Assembly (NCBI GenBank): GCA_018817425.1 | Contig: JAHITX010000082.1 | Span: forward strand, 1-40,285 | Length of the DNA: 40,285 bases | DNA from: Pseudomonadota bacterium | GTDB taxonomy: Bacteria; Desulfobacterota; Desulfobacteria; Desulfobacterales; RPRI01 | Direction of reading: 5' to 3' | Part shown: piece by piece, positions 26,449-35,764 of the stretch | How positions within the stretch are numbered: position 1 is the first letter of the stretch | Layout: each line of letters opens with the position of its first letter | Notes under the pieces: generated by a model | What the model was told of the DNA's origin: nothing | What the model saw: only the letters and a program-made list of their open reading frames with translations | Database searches by the model: none | Program-made: the position numbers and the translations under genes

Positions 26449-27681
26449 TTAAGGATTAAGCTCCTTTTCCTGCGGAAAGACCGGCAAATAACGGTATGAA
26501 AAAGATACTATAAGCACACCGTAAGCAAGCGGCAGAATTGTAGTTGCAACCTCCTGCCAGCTTGGAATATACATTTGCCATGTTTCAAATGTTAACACCG
26601 GAGCGGCCATTACCTGAAGAACAAGTACCCAGCGGTTTATACAAACCCCTAACACCGCAAGAATTGCAGCGATTATAAGTGCAGATTTGTTTTTTCGCCC
26701 TTTTTGAGATATCAGTATCAGCGCAGGAAGAATTCCGCAAACTGCTATTTCAAGAACAAGTATCCATATGCCATAAAAAGGATTATTTGAATAAAAATCC
26801 ATAAGACTAAAGCCTTTTTCAGGAAGCGTAACCATTGCCCAATACAGAGTATCTATTATTTTCGCAATTATATAAGTTCCTAACATCCAGCCGGAAATCT
26901 TTGCAAGAAGTTCTATTACATTGTCCTTTACAAGTCTTTTGCCTGTAACTGCTTCAGTGATTTTTGTAATAAGAATTGTAAAACAGGGCCCGCAGGCGGC
27001 AGCCGACCATGTGAAGAGGAAAAATGTCCAGGGCCAGATAAATACTCCTTCTCTGTAACCAAACGGGCGGCCGAACAAAACACCGGATACACCACCCAAA
27101 GATCCCTGATGAAAAAATGACAGAAAAACTCCTGTTGCAGCAAATACGGCCATTATTGAATGCATGTTATGGCCAAGGTGATGGAAAAAGGGGATTTTAT
27201 CTATACGTCGGTTTTCAAGTATGATGGGGATATATTCTATAATTAAAACAAAAAGATAGCATGTAAGACAAAATGCCACTTCGGTAAGCATTGAATGCAC
27301 ATTGGCGTGCCAGAAAATAAACCAGCCTCTTATTGGCTGCCCGACATCAATACCTAATATAATAAGTGCTGAACTGTAGCAGATAAAACCGATAATAACT
27401 GCATAGTTTACAATATTTTTAAGTTCATCTTTGCCGATTATATATCTTAAAAAACCGGTAAAAAATGCCCCGCCGCCAAGCGCTATGATAGCAAGATCGG
27501 CCCAGATCCATAACGCAAAACCATATGCATCATTCATATTGGTCTGGTTAAGACCTTTAATCCAGCAAAGCAGCATGGCATAAACACCCCATAACAGCAC
27601 AGCACTTGCTGCCCCTATCCACAAAGCAAACTGCCATTTAGGACAGCGCTTTAGTTCCCCGGATATAATATTTGAATCCAT
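26449..27681 (-). CDS. qrcD: Menaquinone reductase QrcD, NrfD-like integral membrane subunit
   Basis: This 410-residue protein has about ten hydrophobic helices, with NrfD/PsrC-type segments (GGGAFFTGFLRYI, WHANVHSMLTEV, FFHQGSLGGVSGVLFG). In Qrc it binds menaquinone and receives electrons from QrcC in the membrane. It follows qrcC by 17 bases. The length and helix count fit the family. It is the last qrc gene, and an inverted-repeat element lies just after its stop. Confidence 0.92.
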   Translation of the reverse strand: MDSNIISGELKRCPKWQFALWIGAASAVLLWGVYAMLLCWIKGLNQTNMNDAYGFALWIWADLAIIALGGGAFFTGFLRYIIGKDELKNIVNYAVIIGFICYSSALIILGIDVGQPIRGWFIFWHANVHSMLTEVAFCLTCYLFVLIIEYIPIILENRRIDKIPFFHHLGHNMHSIMAVFAATGVFLSFFHQGSLGGVSGVLFGRPFGYREGVFIWPWTFFLFTWSAAACGPCFTILITKITEAVTGKRLVKDNVIELLAKISGWMLGTYIIAKIIDTLYWAMVTLPEKGFSLMDFYSNNPFYGIWILVLEIAVCGILPALILISQKGRKNKSALIIAAILAVLGVCINRWVLVLQVMAAPVLTFETWQMYIPSWQEVATTILPLAYGVLIVSFSYRYLPVFPQEKELNP

Positions 27682-27698
27682 TGACTACCTATCCTCAA

Positions 27699-28478
27699 TT
27701 AATTCTTTTCATTATTAAGATAATTATCGCCTGCATCTCTAACCCATTTTTTGCTTGAAAGATAATATATTTTAGGATTTGTCTGAAGTCTTTCAAGGAG
27801 CCTGAAAGCGTTTTTATTTTTCTTAAGTTTATAAACTGCATGACCGGTATTATTAAGATCCCCAAATGTAATGGCACCGGCAGGGCATGCCTGCGTACAA
27901 GCCGTCTGGTATTCGCTTTCTGCTACTTCATTGCGGCCTTCATAATATGCTTTGTCTTTTGCAAGCTGATACCTGTGGAAACAAAAGCTGCATTTTTCGA
28001 CAACACCTCTCATGCGCACCGAAACATTAGGGCTTAAGTATTTTTCCATGCCTTTAGGCCAGATCGGGTCCCACCAGTTAAAATATCTTGCGTGATAAGG
28101 ACATGCAGCCATGCAGTATCGGCATCCGAAACATCTTGTATAAATCTGGCTTACAATTCCGGTTTCCATGTTGTAATCGGTTGCTGTTGCAGGACAAACG
28201 GAAACACAGGGCGAATGGCCGTGGTCTCCTTTTCCTCCGCAATGCTGGCAGGGTCTTGGAAGATAACAGATCTGGGTATCAGGAAATGATTTGCCGTTTG
28301 TGAGCCTGTAAACTCTCATCCAGGTAATGCTGTCAAGCTTCTTGGATTCATCTTTCTTGAATGACACATTATTTTCAGCCATACAGGCAACCATGCATGA
28401 CCCGCAACCGGTACATTTATCCAGATCAATTGCCATCCCATATTTTTTAGCGTCTTTACTGCTTTTATCTTCTTTCAT
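27699..28478 (-). CDS. qrcC: Menaquinone reductase QrcC, iron-sulfur subunit
   Basis: This 259-residue ferredoxin-type protein has four Cys groups: CTGCGSCMVAC near residue 22, CQHCGGKGDHGHSPCVSVCP, CFGCRYCMAACP and CSFCFHR with CTQACP. It should hold up to four clusters that wire QrcB and QrcA to the quinone subunit. It has no export signal of its own and would be carried across with the Tat-exported QrcB. It lies 13 bases after qrcB. Confidence 0.92.
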   Translation of the reverse strand: MKEDKSSKDAKKYGMAIDLDKCTGCGSCMVACMAENNVSFKKDESKKLDSITWMRVYRLTNGKSFPDTQICYLPRPCQHCGGKGDHGHSPCVSVCPATATDYNMETGIVSQIYTRCFGCRYCMAACPYHARYFNWWDPIWPKGMEKYLSPNVSVRMRGVVEKCSFCFHRYQLAKDKAYYEGRNEVAESEYQTACTQACPAGAITFGDLNNTGHAVYKLKKNKNAFRLLERLQTNPKIYYLSSKKWVRDAGDNYLNNEKN

Positions 28479-28491
28479 CCAAACCTCATTC

Positions 28492-30636
28492 TCAAACAGC
28501 TTTGCTCAGAGCAGCCCTTATACCCCAGGCTGCATCAAGGCCGGAAGCCGGATCTTTTTGTGTCCCGATCAGTTCATTAACATTAATTCCCTTGCCGGCA
28601 AGATAATTGTCATATGCACTATGGCCAAGTCCTCTCGGCATAGCTATAAGACCGGGCATTATTCCTTCAAACAGATGAATTTTTACTCTTGCCTTTGCTT
28701 TGGAAGTTTCGATTATTGCATAGCTTCCTTCTGTAAGTCCCAAAGCTTTCGCAGTTAGAGGATTTACTTCCACAAGTACATCATTTCCAAGAAGAACTGT
28801 ATCTTCCACTGTTTTTACGGTAAAAGGCGGATCACCTATATAGCCGTTTGCAATTCTGATAGAATCATAGGGTATAAGAATAAACGGGTATTTATCCGGA
28901 TCGGCCCCGGCATCAGGATAAGTAAATAAACTGTTAATATCTGAAAATCCTGCTGTAAAATCAAATTTTTTTGAAGCTGTTTTTAAGGTCAAAAGTTCAG
29001 CTATTCTGTCTTCCCAGAATCCTTGTTCAGAAAGTACTTCCCATTTATCGCCAAGTGCTTCTTCTATAAATGAATCATAATTTTTCCACTTAAAAGAATC
29101 TGCAACAGGCGACCCTATTTTCTTTGCTATCTGAATTATAACATCGCCAGTATGTTTTGTATTAAACGAAGGATCTACAACAGGTACGCAAAGGCTGACA
29201 ACTGGTTTTGGAAGCAATGCTGCATGAACATCTTCATAGCGCTCAAGGTAGATATGGTTAGGTAAAATTAAATCCGAATTCATTGCCGTTTCATCCATAA
29301 ATGATGAAAAACTAACAATATAAGGAATTTTGGCAAAAGCTTTCTTTACAGAATTGGTATCAGGCAGTGAGTAAAGCGGGTTTGATTCATAAACAAAAAG
29401 CGCTTCAGCGCTATATTTTCCTGAGTTAACGTCATCAGTAAAACGGTTGGCAAAGTTTGTTTCGTAATCGGCCATACCCGGCAGTGAAAAATATCTGCGA
29501 CCGGAAACAGTAAAAACGCCCCCTTTTTTGTTTATGTTTCCAACAAGCGCATTTAATGCCTGCACCGCCATAACTTCACCTAAAAATCCCTGTTCTTTAC
29601 CCTGTCCTTTTCCACAGACTGCTAAAGGTTTTGCAGCACCGGCAAAATCATTGGCAAGAGTTTCAATTGTTTCTTTTTTAATGCCTGTTATCTTTTCCAC
29701 CTTGTCAGGTGAATAAAAAGCCTGAACAAATGCGGCAAACTTTGCAAATCCTGAAGCATTGCTTTTTACAAAATTAACATTAAAAAGTGTTTTTGAGATA
29801 ATTACATTTGCAAGCCCCAGGGCCAAAGCGTATTCGGTTCCCGGATTAATCGGAATCCACTTATTTGATTTTGCAGCAGTATTTGAAAGACGCGGTTCAA
29901 TTTGTATAATCTTTCCACCGGCTTCACGTAAAATGCTGTTTGCCCGCATCATGCGAACAGGCGATCCCCAGCCTTCAATAAGACCGCTTCCGAAACTTAA
30001 GATAAAATCGGAATTTTCAATATCAAAGGCAAGCTGTGCTTTTTGTCCTGAAGAACGAAAAGCTGCAAGTTCATAAGCATCGGAAACAGATGGCATCCGC
30101 ATGAAATTGGAAGACCCGTATACCGAAAGAAATTTTTTAAAAAGCGCTGGCACTGTACCCTTATCAGTACCGGAAATACAGGCAACAGAGTTCGATTCCT
30201 TGTTGTTTCTTAATGCCTTAAGTTTTTGAGAAACTTCTGAAATAGCTTCTTCCCAGGATATTGCGATCCATTTTCCTGATCCTCTTTCACCGTCTCTTTT
30301 AAGTGGAGACTCTATACGTGTGGGACCATAGAGAAGTTGCAATCCCGAAAGTCCTAAAAGACAAATTCCCCCGTCATTAACGGGATGCCCTTCTATTCCT
30401 TCTATTTTAACAGCTCTGCCATTAATCTTTCTGACGGAAATTCCACATCCGCCAGTGCAAAGAGTGCATGCAGAATTAACATAAGTTGCTTCACCATCAG
30501 GTGGCACAGGAGTCCAGGGCCATGTCTGCGTCCATATTGCACTGTCATCCATAAGCTTTAATGGCAATGGTGAAAGCGCAATACCTGCCGCACCGCCTAT
30601 TCCAAGCGACAAGAAAGATCTTCTGTCTATTTTCAT
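28492..30636 (-). CDS. qrcB: Menaquinone reductase QrcB, molybdopterin-oxidoreductase-like subunit
   Basis: The 714-residue protein starts with a Tat signal (RRSFLSLGIGGAAG). It carries the 4Fe-4S motif Cys57, Cys60, Cys64 and Cys92 (CTLCTGGC, GGICLLG) and the fold of the DMSO-reductase family. In characterised Qrc the subunit has no molybdenum, so it is a structural and electron-transfer relative rather than an enzyme; that is family knowledge and not visible here. It sits at the periplasmic face. AAGGA precedes the ATG. A 125-bp inverted-repeat element separates it from qrcA. Confidence 0.92.
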   Translation of the reverse strand: MKIDRRSFLSLGIGGAAGIALSPLPLKLMDDSAIWTQTWPWTPVPPDGEATYVNSACTLCTGGCGISVRKINGRAVKIEGIEGHPVNDGGICLLGLSGLQLLYGPTRIESPLKRDGERGSGKWIAISWEEAISEVSQKLKALRNNKESNSVACISGTDKGTVPALFKKFLSVYGSSNFMRMPSVSDAYELAAFRSSGQKAQLAFDIENSDFILSFGSGLIEGWGSPVRMMRANSILREAGGKIIQIEPRLSNTAAKSNKWIPINPGTEYALALGLANVIISKTLFNVNFVKSNASGFAKFAAFVQAFYSPDKVEKITGIKKETIETLANDFAGAAKPLAVCGKGQGKEQGFLGEVMAVQALNALVGNINKKGGVFTVSGRRYFSLPGMADYETNFANRFTDDVNSGKYSAEALFVYESNPLYSLPDTNSVKKAFAKIPYIVSFSSFMDETAMNSDLILPNHIYLERYEDVHAALLPKPVVSLCVPVVDPSFNTKHTGDVIIQIAKKIGSPVADSFKWKNYDSFIEEALGDKWEVLSEQGFWEDRIAELLTLKTASKKFDFTAGFSDINSLFTYPDAGADPDKYPFILIPYDSIRIANGYIGDPPFTVKTVEDTVLLGNDVLVEVNPLTAKALGLTEGSYAIIETSKAKARVKIHLFEGIMPGLIAMPRGLGHSAYDNYLAGKGINVNELIGTQKDPASGLDAAWGIRAALSKAV

Positions 30637-30654
30637 AAGTTTTTCCTTAAGCAG

Positions 30655-30779
30655 GACGGTTTCATAAGAGCTTCATATGCAAGGCTCGTGAATCTTGAGG
30701 AATGAAGAGTACTTATTCGTACGCTGCAATGACGAAAGATGAAACGAAACGCAGCAGAGGGAGCTCTTATGAAACCGTC
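30655..30779. repeat. 125-bp element with 18-bp perfect inverted ends between qrcA and qrcB
   Basis: GACGGTTTCATAAGAGCT (30655-30672) and AGCTCTTATGAAACCGTC (30762-30779) are perfect complements. The element ends inside the qrcA stop codon: TGA is 30780-30778. It looks like a short transposon-derived (MITE-like) repeat in the middle of an operon, and in RNA it would form a long hairpin. Confidence 0.7.
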
Positions 30780-31413
30780 ACTTATGGCACACAAAGCACG
30801 CCTCCTTATCTGTCTGAATGCTTGATCTTCTGCCGGTTTCTTTTTCATGGCATTTTGCGCAATCATCCATCTTCATTCTATCCCACGAATTTTCCTTGGT
30901 TCCGGCAATGTTCTTTCCCCAGATATCACGGCTGTAGCCGGTTATTCTGTTTTGTTCATATGGTTTTAAACTGGTTGATCCTCCAATGCCCCCGTGGCAG
31001 ATGGCGCACTCCATTTTTGCCTTTTTAACATGGGCTGCATGGGAGAAGAAAACACAGTCGGGCTGTTTTGAATAAATCAGCCACGGAACTTCTTTTTCCT
31101 CTAAAACATATTCTTCAACAAATATTTTCTCATCAGGACTGTCACCCTGTACTTCCTGATGGCAATCAGCGCACTGCGCAAGTTTTGGAACTCCTGCAAA
31201 ACTTCCGTCTTCCCTAAAGATATGGCAACTTTCACAACCGTTATCAACCTGTTCGTTATGAATAGCATGATTAAAATCCACTGGTTGCGTTTTCTTTGAA
31301 TAAAGAAGTTTTGGGAAAACCACCCATCCTATTAAAAGACCTGCAACAAGACCGATTATGGAAAAAAGCATTATAGACCCTTGTGAAAATTTTCTTTGGC
31401 CCTTTTTACCCAC
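30778..31413 (-). CDS. qrcA: Menaquinone reductase QrcA, multiheme cytochrome c
   Basis: It takes electrons from periplasmic type I cytochrome c3 and passes them into Qrc. The 211-residue protein has one N-terminal anchor helix (about 14-37) and five CXXCH heme sites at residues 60, 81, 136, 185 and 206. FNHAIH and FFSHAAH supply likely distal His ligands. Characterised Qrc has six hemes, so one site is either absent or atypical (Cys120 in PDCVFFSH). The start is GTG, with GGAGAGG upstream. The stop codon touches the inverted-repeat element. Confidence 0.9.
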   Translation of the reverse strand: MGKKGQRKFSQGSIMLFSIIGLVAGLLIGWVVFPKLLYSKKTQPVDFNHAIHNEQVDNGCESCHIFREDGSFAGVPKLAQCADCHQEVQGDSPDEKIFVEEYVLEEKEVPWLIYSKQPDCVFFSHAAHVKKAKMECAICHGGIGGSTSLKPYEQNRITGYSRDIWGKNIAGTKENSWDRMKMDDCAKCHEKETGRRSSIQTDKEACFVCHK

Positions 31414-31829
31414 TTTTATACCTCTCCGTTGTCAGCATTAGTATAAACCTCTTTAGTTTTCTCAAACGATTCACTCATTATTGTTTCGGCATGCTAATGT
31501 TTATTGTGCAAGAATAAATATTAAAAACAGATAGTTACTAAATAACCCCCGATTATAGAATAATGGTAATCGATATTTAAAATTCGCATTAATATAGAGT
31601 TTGCCTACTCTTTGTGGTTATTCTTGTCAAGAAATTTTCAGATTCCTGCCATAAGCAAATTGCAGAATAAATATAACTTATCGGTAATTTAATATGCTTT
31701 GTCATTTTCTATTCGTTCTTTGTTAGTTTATAAAATATTTATTGATTTCTTTTTAAATACAGGTATTATCCCGCCTCCGATATCAGTGTGATACATATAA
31801 TAATATAAATCAGTGTAAAGGAAATTGAT
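31414..31829. other. Divergent intergenic region upstream of qrcA and the YkgJ-type gene
   Basis: This AT-rich stretch should hold promoters for both directions. On the - strand TATACT (about 31440-31445) is a possible -10 box for qrc, but no well-spaced -35 box is clear. I see no gene. Confidence 0.4.
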
Positions 31830-32444
31830 TTGGGCGGAAACGAAACCTTTAATCTTAATTCTGAAATCCTAAGGACATATCGTAGCATAGATCGAAACAT
31901 TAAACGCATCCAGCGTGCAACTTCTCTGTCTTGCCCCAAAGGATGCGGGCTTTGTTGCAAAACCCAAAAGATCGAAGCAACTATTCTCGAAATGCTTCCG
32001 CTTGCAGAAGCTATTTTTGAAAATAAAGAAGAAGAAACAATTTTGCTTAGATCAGAAAATCTTATTGAAGAAAACGATTTTTCCTGTGCATTATTTTCAC
32101 AGGATGCCAACATTCCGGTAAATGGACACTGTACTTACTATTACTTCAGACCACTCTTATGCAGGCTTTTCGGATTTGCAGCACGCAAAAACCGTTATGG
32201 CGATCTGGAGTTTTGTACTTGCAGGCATATCAAAGAAAGTTATCCTGAGAACGTTCGCAGAGTCGGTATAGGCATTTCAGCAGGAATGAATATTCCGGTA
32301 TACCAGGAAAGCTTTATGCGAATAGCTGCATTAAACCCTGGGATTGGTTTTAAGAGACTCCCAATTAACATAGCCATCAAAGAAGCTTTGGAATATATTT
32401 ACTGGAGAAGGCCGAAAAGATTCAAGATGGCTAAAGCCTCTTGA
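31830..32444 (+). CDS. YkgJ-family cysteine cluster protein
   Basis: This 204-residue protein has the CPKGCGLCCKT motif near residue 32, then CALF, the CTYYYFRPLLCRLFG motif and FCTCRHI. These Cys groups define the YkgJ/FliB-type putative zinc- or iron-binding family, whose reaction is unknown. The start is TTG at 31830 with AAAGGA upstream; no nearby ATG fits as well. It is a single gene facing away from qrc. Confidence 0.85.
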   Translation: MGGNETFNLNSEILRTYRSIDRNIKRIQRATSLSCPKGCGLCCKTQKIEATILEMLPLAEAIFENKEEETILLRSENLIEENDFSCALFSQDANIPVNGHCTYYYFRPLLCRLFGFAARKNRYGDLEFCTCRHIKESYPENVRRVGIGISAGMNIPVYQESFMRIAALNPGIGFKRLPINIAIKEALEYIYWRRPKRFKMAKAS

Positions 32445-32471
32445 TATTTATAGATAACGGGAAGTAAAATT

Positions 32472-33680
32472 TTAACAAACAAACTCATCCTTATGACATT
32501 GAATAGGAGCCGTGTCTGTAGCAACAAAACAGATATTGCAATTATCACATTTTGCAGATTCGCTTTCATTTTTCATAAACTTGTTTGCAAGATCGGGTTC
32601 TAAGAGTAACGGCCTTGCAAGGGATACAAAATCGGTTTTACCTTCACGAATGGCGGATTCCATGAATGCCTTGCTTCGCATACCGCCTACTGTAATTACC
32701 GGCAAAGATACGGCCTGTTTAACCCTGGCTGCCGTTTCCAGATTGTATCCTTCCTTAAATGGGGGTTGAATAAGTTTATTAAACGGTGCTATCACATAAC
32801 GAATGAAACCTTTCGCGATTTTTCCCAACTTACAATATGGCCGCAAGTACTTTAAAATTCCTTCTGTGGGAAAGTATCCCCTTGCCATATAAAAACTGTC
32901 TTCATCACTGCCTGCGCTGATTTCAATAGCATCGCAACAGCCGGTTTTTTCAACCATCCTGGCATATTCAACACATTCAGCCGGTTTGATACCGTCATGC
33001 CACCGCTCAAAACTGTTGAGTTTTATTAAAACCGGATAGTCCTTACCAACCTCTTCGCGCACGGCCTTAAGTGTTTTCGCCACAATTCTGAATCGGTTTT
33101 CTTTACTTCCGCCCCACTTATCTTTTCTTTTATTAGAACGCCGGGTAAGAAAAGTGGAAAGCAGGTAGCCGTGTGCGCCATGGATTTGCACGCCATCGTA
33201 TCCCGCTTTTTGAACGCGTTTGGCAGCTGATGCAAATCGACTGATGATTTCTATTATTTCTTTTTGCGAGAGTTCTCTGGGGACCTCTTTGAAAAAAGTA
33301 TTCGGAATTGAAGAAGGAGCAAGCAACGCACATTCCCCTGTTGCTTCCGAGAGAGTTTGCCTTCCGCAATGAGCGATCTGGCAGACGATTTTTCCGCCCA
33401 AATTATGAAGTTTTTCAACCATTTTTTGATGTGCGGGGATGAGTTCATCATCATCAATCATGGTCATATGATAAAGTGAGCTTTTGCCATTTTGCATGAT
33501 TCCGGCATAGCCCGTAATTATCATGCCGATCCCGCCCTCCACAAAGGCGCGATAAAAATTAAATTGTTCTTCAGTAGGTGCCCCGCGCCTGTCAGCCAGA
33601 CCCTCATGGGAAGCCGTGCGAATTATCCTGTTATTAAGTTTAAGCTTCCCTATCATTTTCTGCGAAAACAATTCAGACAT
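32472..33680 (-). CDS. NADH:flavin oxidoreductase (old yellow enzyme family)
   Basis: The 402-residue FMN barrel protein has the family motifs ASHEGLADRRG, CQIAHCGRQ and IHGAHGYLLSTFLTRRSN (active-site His residues), and VGGMRSKAFMES for FMN phosphate. The C-terminus has a Cys cluster, CDNCNICFV followed by a later Cys, that could bind 4Fe-4S as in dienoyl-CoA reductases, but the second FAD/NAD domain of those enzymes is missing. It probably reduces an activated C=C bond; the substrate is unknown. Confidence 0.9.
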   Translation of the reverse strand: MSELFSQKMIGKLKLNNRIIRTASHEGLADRRGAPTEEQFNFYRAFVEGGIGMIITGYAGIMQNGKSSLYHMTMIDDDELIPAHQKMVEKLHNLGGKIVCQIAHCGRQTLSEATGECALLAPSSIPNTFFKEVPRELSQKEIIEIISRFASAAKRVQKAGYDGVQIHGAHGYLLSTFLTRRSNKRKDKWGGSKENRFRIVAKTLKAVREEVGKDYPVLIKLNSFERWHDGIKPAECVEYARMVEKTGCCDAIEISAGSDEDSFYMARGYFPTEGILKYLRPYCKLGKIAKGFIRYVIAPFNKLIQPPFKEGYNLETAARVKQAVSLPVITVGGMRSKAFMESAIREGKTDFVSLARPLLLEPDLANKFMKNESESAKCDNCNICFVATDTAPIQCHKDEFVC

Positions 33681-33710
33681 GATTCCCTCCTTTATTTTCC
33701 CAATTTGATT

Positions 33711-33960
33711 TTACTGCACTATTTTGCCTCGATCCAGTTCCAGTACATGTGTGATGGCATTTGGCAATTCTTCTGTATGATGAGTTACATACAGAAGACT
33801 AACCGGTGTCTGCCGGCATAAAGAATCCAATAATTTAATAACCCGTGTCCAATGTGATACATCCAGGCCCTGACATGGTTCATCCAGGATCAATAACTGT
33901 GGTTGTTTGACAAATGCCCTTGCTATCAAGGCCAACCGTTGTTCGCCAATAGCTTGTGAA
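33711..33960 (-). pseudogene. 3' fragment of an ABC ATPase gene (ModF/photorepair-like)
   Basis: The fragment holds the end of an ABC ATPase: a degraded signature (SQAIGEQRLALIARAF), Walker B LLILDEP, the D-loop GLD and the switch His (YVTHHTEEL). Walker A and the first half are missing, and the frame is lost near 33960. It cannot bind ATP normally and is a remnant. The closest look is to ModF-type tandem ATPases. Confidence 0.8.
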
Positions 33961-33996
33961 TAGAAGTTTATAGCTCATAAATATCTCCAATTTATA

Positions 33997-35550
33997 TCAT
34001 TCGGTTTTCTCCGGCATCTTTTGTATGAGAATATGCCAGTTAGGGCGGTGCCAGCTTATCCGAAAATGTTCAAGTGTGGATTCTACGGCACGTTGTTCCT
34101 TCTCAATGCCGTCAAGAAAGAGCACAAAGTCAGTCTGGGCGTCTTTGGTTCCATATTGCTCGTCGAATTGGCGCACCATTTCGTTTGGTGTGCTCACCTT
34201 TCTCCCCATTATCTCGGATATGGGAAATCTGATTCCTTTTATCCCGAGCCCAGGCTCGTAGGCCTTGTACACCAATTCCGAACAGACCAGAGAAGCATCG
34301 GTTTCGAAGTCAAAGTTAAAGTCATAAGGCCGTCCGCTATAGTGAAACGCACGCAGTATAGCCGCGGCTTTTTCGGGTTTCATAAGTATAGGCCTGAGCA
34401 CAACTATGGAATCGGCAGCTCCTGAATACTCAAGTGAAGTAAATGATACTCCCTCAGATATTGCCTCCAGAACGCAGGGTGCGTGCCCGCTCTCCTGCGG
34501 GGTCGTACTGATTTTATAGGCATTGGGATAGCGTTGGCTTAGAAGTATTTCCAGATCGCCGTTGGTGACCCCCTCACTTTTTACCCATGCTATCGTTTCC
34601 GGGTCGGATAAAAAAGAACGTCGCTCCTCCGGCGTGCCCACGTATAGGGCTGCGTGGGTCCAAAAACCAGGAAGCCCCATGTTGGACAGATACCATTCGT
34701 GCCGTTCAAAAATGATATCTCCGGGAAGGAGCCGCTTTCTCATTGATTCTATTTGCTCGCCGGATATAAGGTGTATCCCTTTGCGAAGCACTTTAGTATC
34801 CCCCATCCATTCTGAGACGTTCTTTTGAACAGGTAACCAGGCCACAAATGTGGCCTTCTGCACTATTGCCACGGCATTCTTTATGGTTAGGATATAGCCG
34901 GTTCCTTTACCCATCTTCCAGATGTAGTTGCTGTCTTCTTCAATAATAGTGCGAAGTTCCGGTGATGCACTATCTGCTGCATACTTTTTGCCGATGATCT
35001 GGAGTGCAGAAAATTCCGTTGCAATAGCAGCATTAAGGAAGCGAAGTTTGAAGCAGCCAAAACTACCGGCTTCGATGCCAAGCTCAGGGACAGCCTCATC
35101 AAGTATTGTATTTAAGCTGGAGTTCTTGTCTGACAACTCAATAAATTCCAAAGCATATCTGTAGCCGGCCAGGAAGGTGGCGTGGTTCAGAGTAAAAGAG
35201 GTATTACGCCGATATTTATCCGGGAACAAATTAAATTCTTTCCACTTACTTCGGATCGTATCCAAAGCAGCCAGACTGTCCAGCACGGAACTCCAGGTGT
35301 TCCAGATAGCCAGCTTATCCTGCCGTGTTAAAAGATAGCTCTTTTTAATATTATTTTGGTTGAATAGGTCAGGCCGGGAGCGGGTAAAATCAGCAGCCCT
35401 TTGAAGACCGGCACGGGCGATCATAAAAGCATGGCTGGAAGCTAAGATGCGCTTCTGAAAATTTTCATCAGCAGAGGCATCAGCGCGAAACTCTGTGTTA
35501 GTGAAGATAAGCACTGCAAAGACAAGAATTAACCCAACAATCCGTTTCAT
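33997..35550 (-). CDS. Exported YiiX/YebB-like permuted NlpC/P60 hydrolase
   Basis: This 517-residue protein has a signal peptide (about 1-26) and a helical N-terminal part. A C-terminal cysteine-hydrolase domain follows with the circularly permuted order: LLPGDIIFERH, His299 in FWTHAALYVG, then Cys423 in LVCSELVYKAY. Members of this family cleave peptide or amide bonds in cell-wall or lipid substrates. It acts in the periplasm. The target cannot be told. It stands alone and is followed by the ABC remnant. Confidence 0.85.
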   Translation of the reverse strand: MKRIVGLILVFAVLIFTNTEFRADASADENFQKRILASSHAFMIARAGLQRAADFTRSRPDLFNQNNIKKSYLLTRQDKLAIWNTWSSVLDSLAALDTIRSKWKEFNLFPDKYRRNTSFTLNHATFLAGYRYALEFIELSDKNSSLNTILDEAVPELGIEAGSFGCFKLRFLNAAIATEFSALQIIGKKYAADSASPELRTIIEEDSNYIWKMGKGTGYILTIKNAVAIVQKATFVAWLPVQKNVSEWMGDTKVLRKGIHLISGEQIESMRKRLLPGDIIFERHEWYLSNMGLPGFWTHAALYVGTPEERRSFLSDPETIAWVKSEGVTNGDLEILLSQRYPNAYKISTTPQESGHAPCVLEAISEGVSFTSLEYSGAADSIVVLRPILMKPEKAAAILRAFHYSGRPYDFNFDFETDASLVCSELVYKAYEPGLGIKGIRFPISEIMGRKVSTPNEMVRQFDEQYGTKDAQTDFVLFLDGIEKEQRAVESTLEHFRISWHRPNWHILIQKMPEKTE

Positions 35551-35614
35551 ATATTCCTCTTAAAAACATCAATAAGTTTATCTTGGGCAAAGATTGCCTT
35601 GTTTGTATGCTTTA

Positions 35615-35757
35615 GAGCCACTTTCAGAACGTTTCAGTTTGGTCAAGCTCAAGGCGGGAGAGAATTTCAACCACATGAATACATTGAGTATTTAGAGGAT
35701 TGAAATTTGAGCCCAACGCTTAAGATCGGCAAAAATGGGGCGTTTTGAAACTGGCTC
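35615..35757. mobile_element. MITE-like element (143 bp) with imperfect inverted ends
   Basis: GAGCCACTTTCAGAACG (35615-35631) and CGTTTTGAAACTGGCTC (35741-35757) pair at 15 of 17 positions. There is no open frame of its own. TTT flanks both ends and may be a target duplication. It lies between the dodA-like gene and the YiiX-like gene and may also act as a hairpin terminator. Confidence 0.5.
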
Positions 35758-35764
35758 TTTTTTC

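Noticed and set aside
33711-33935. Intact small ABC protein
   Set aside because: It lacks Walker A and the first half of the domain, so it is a fragment.
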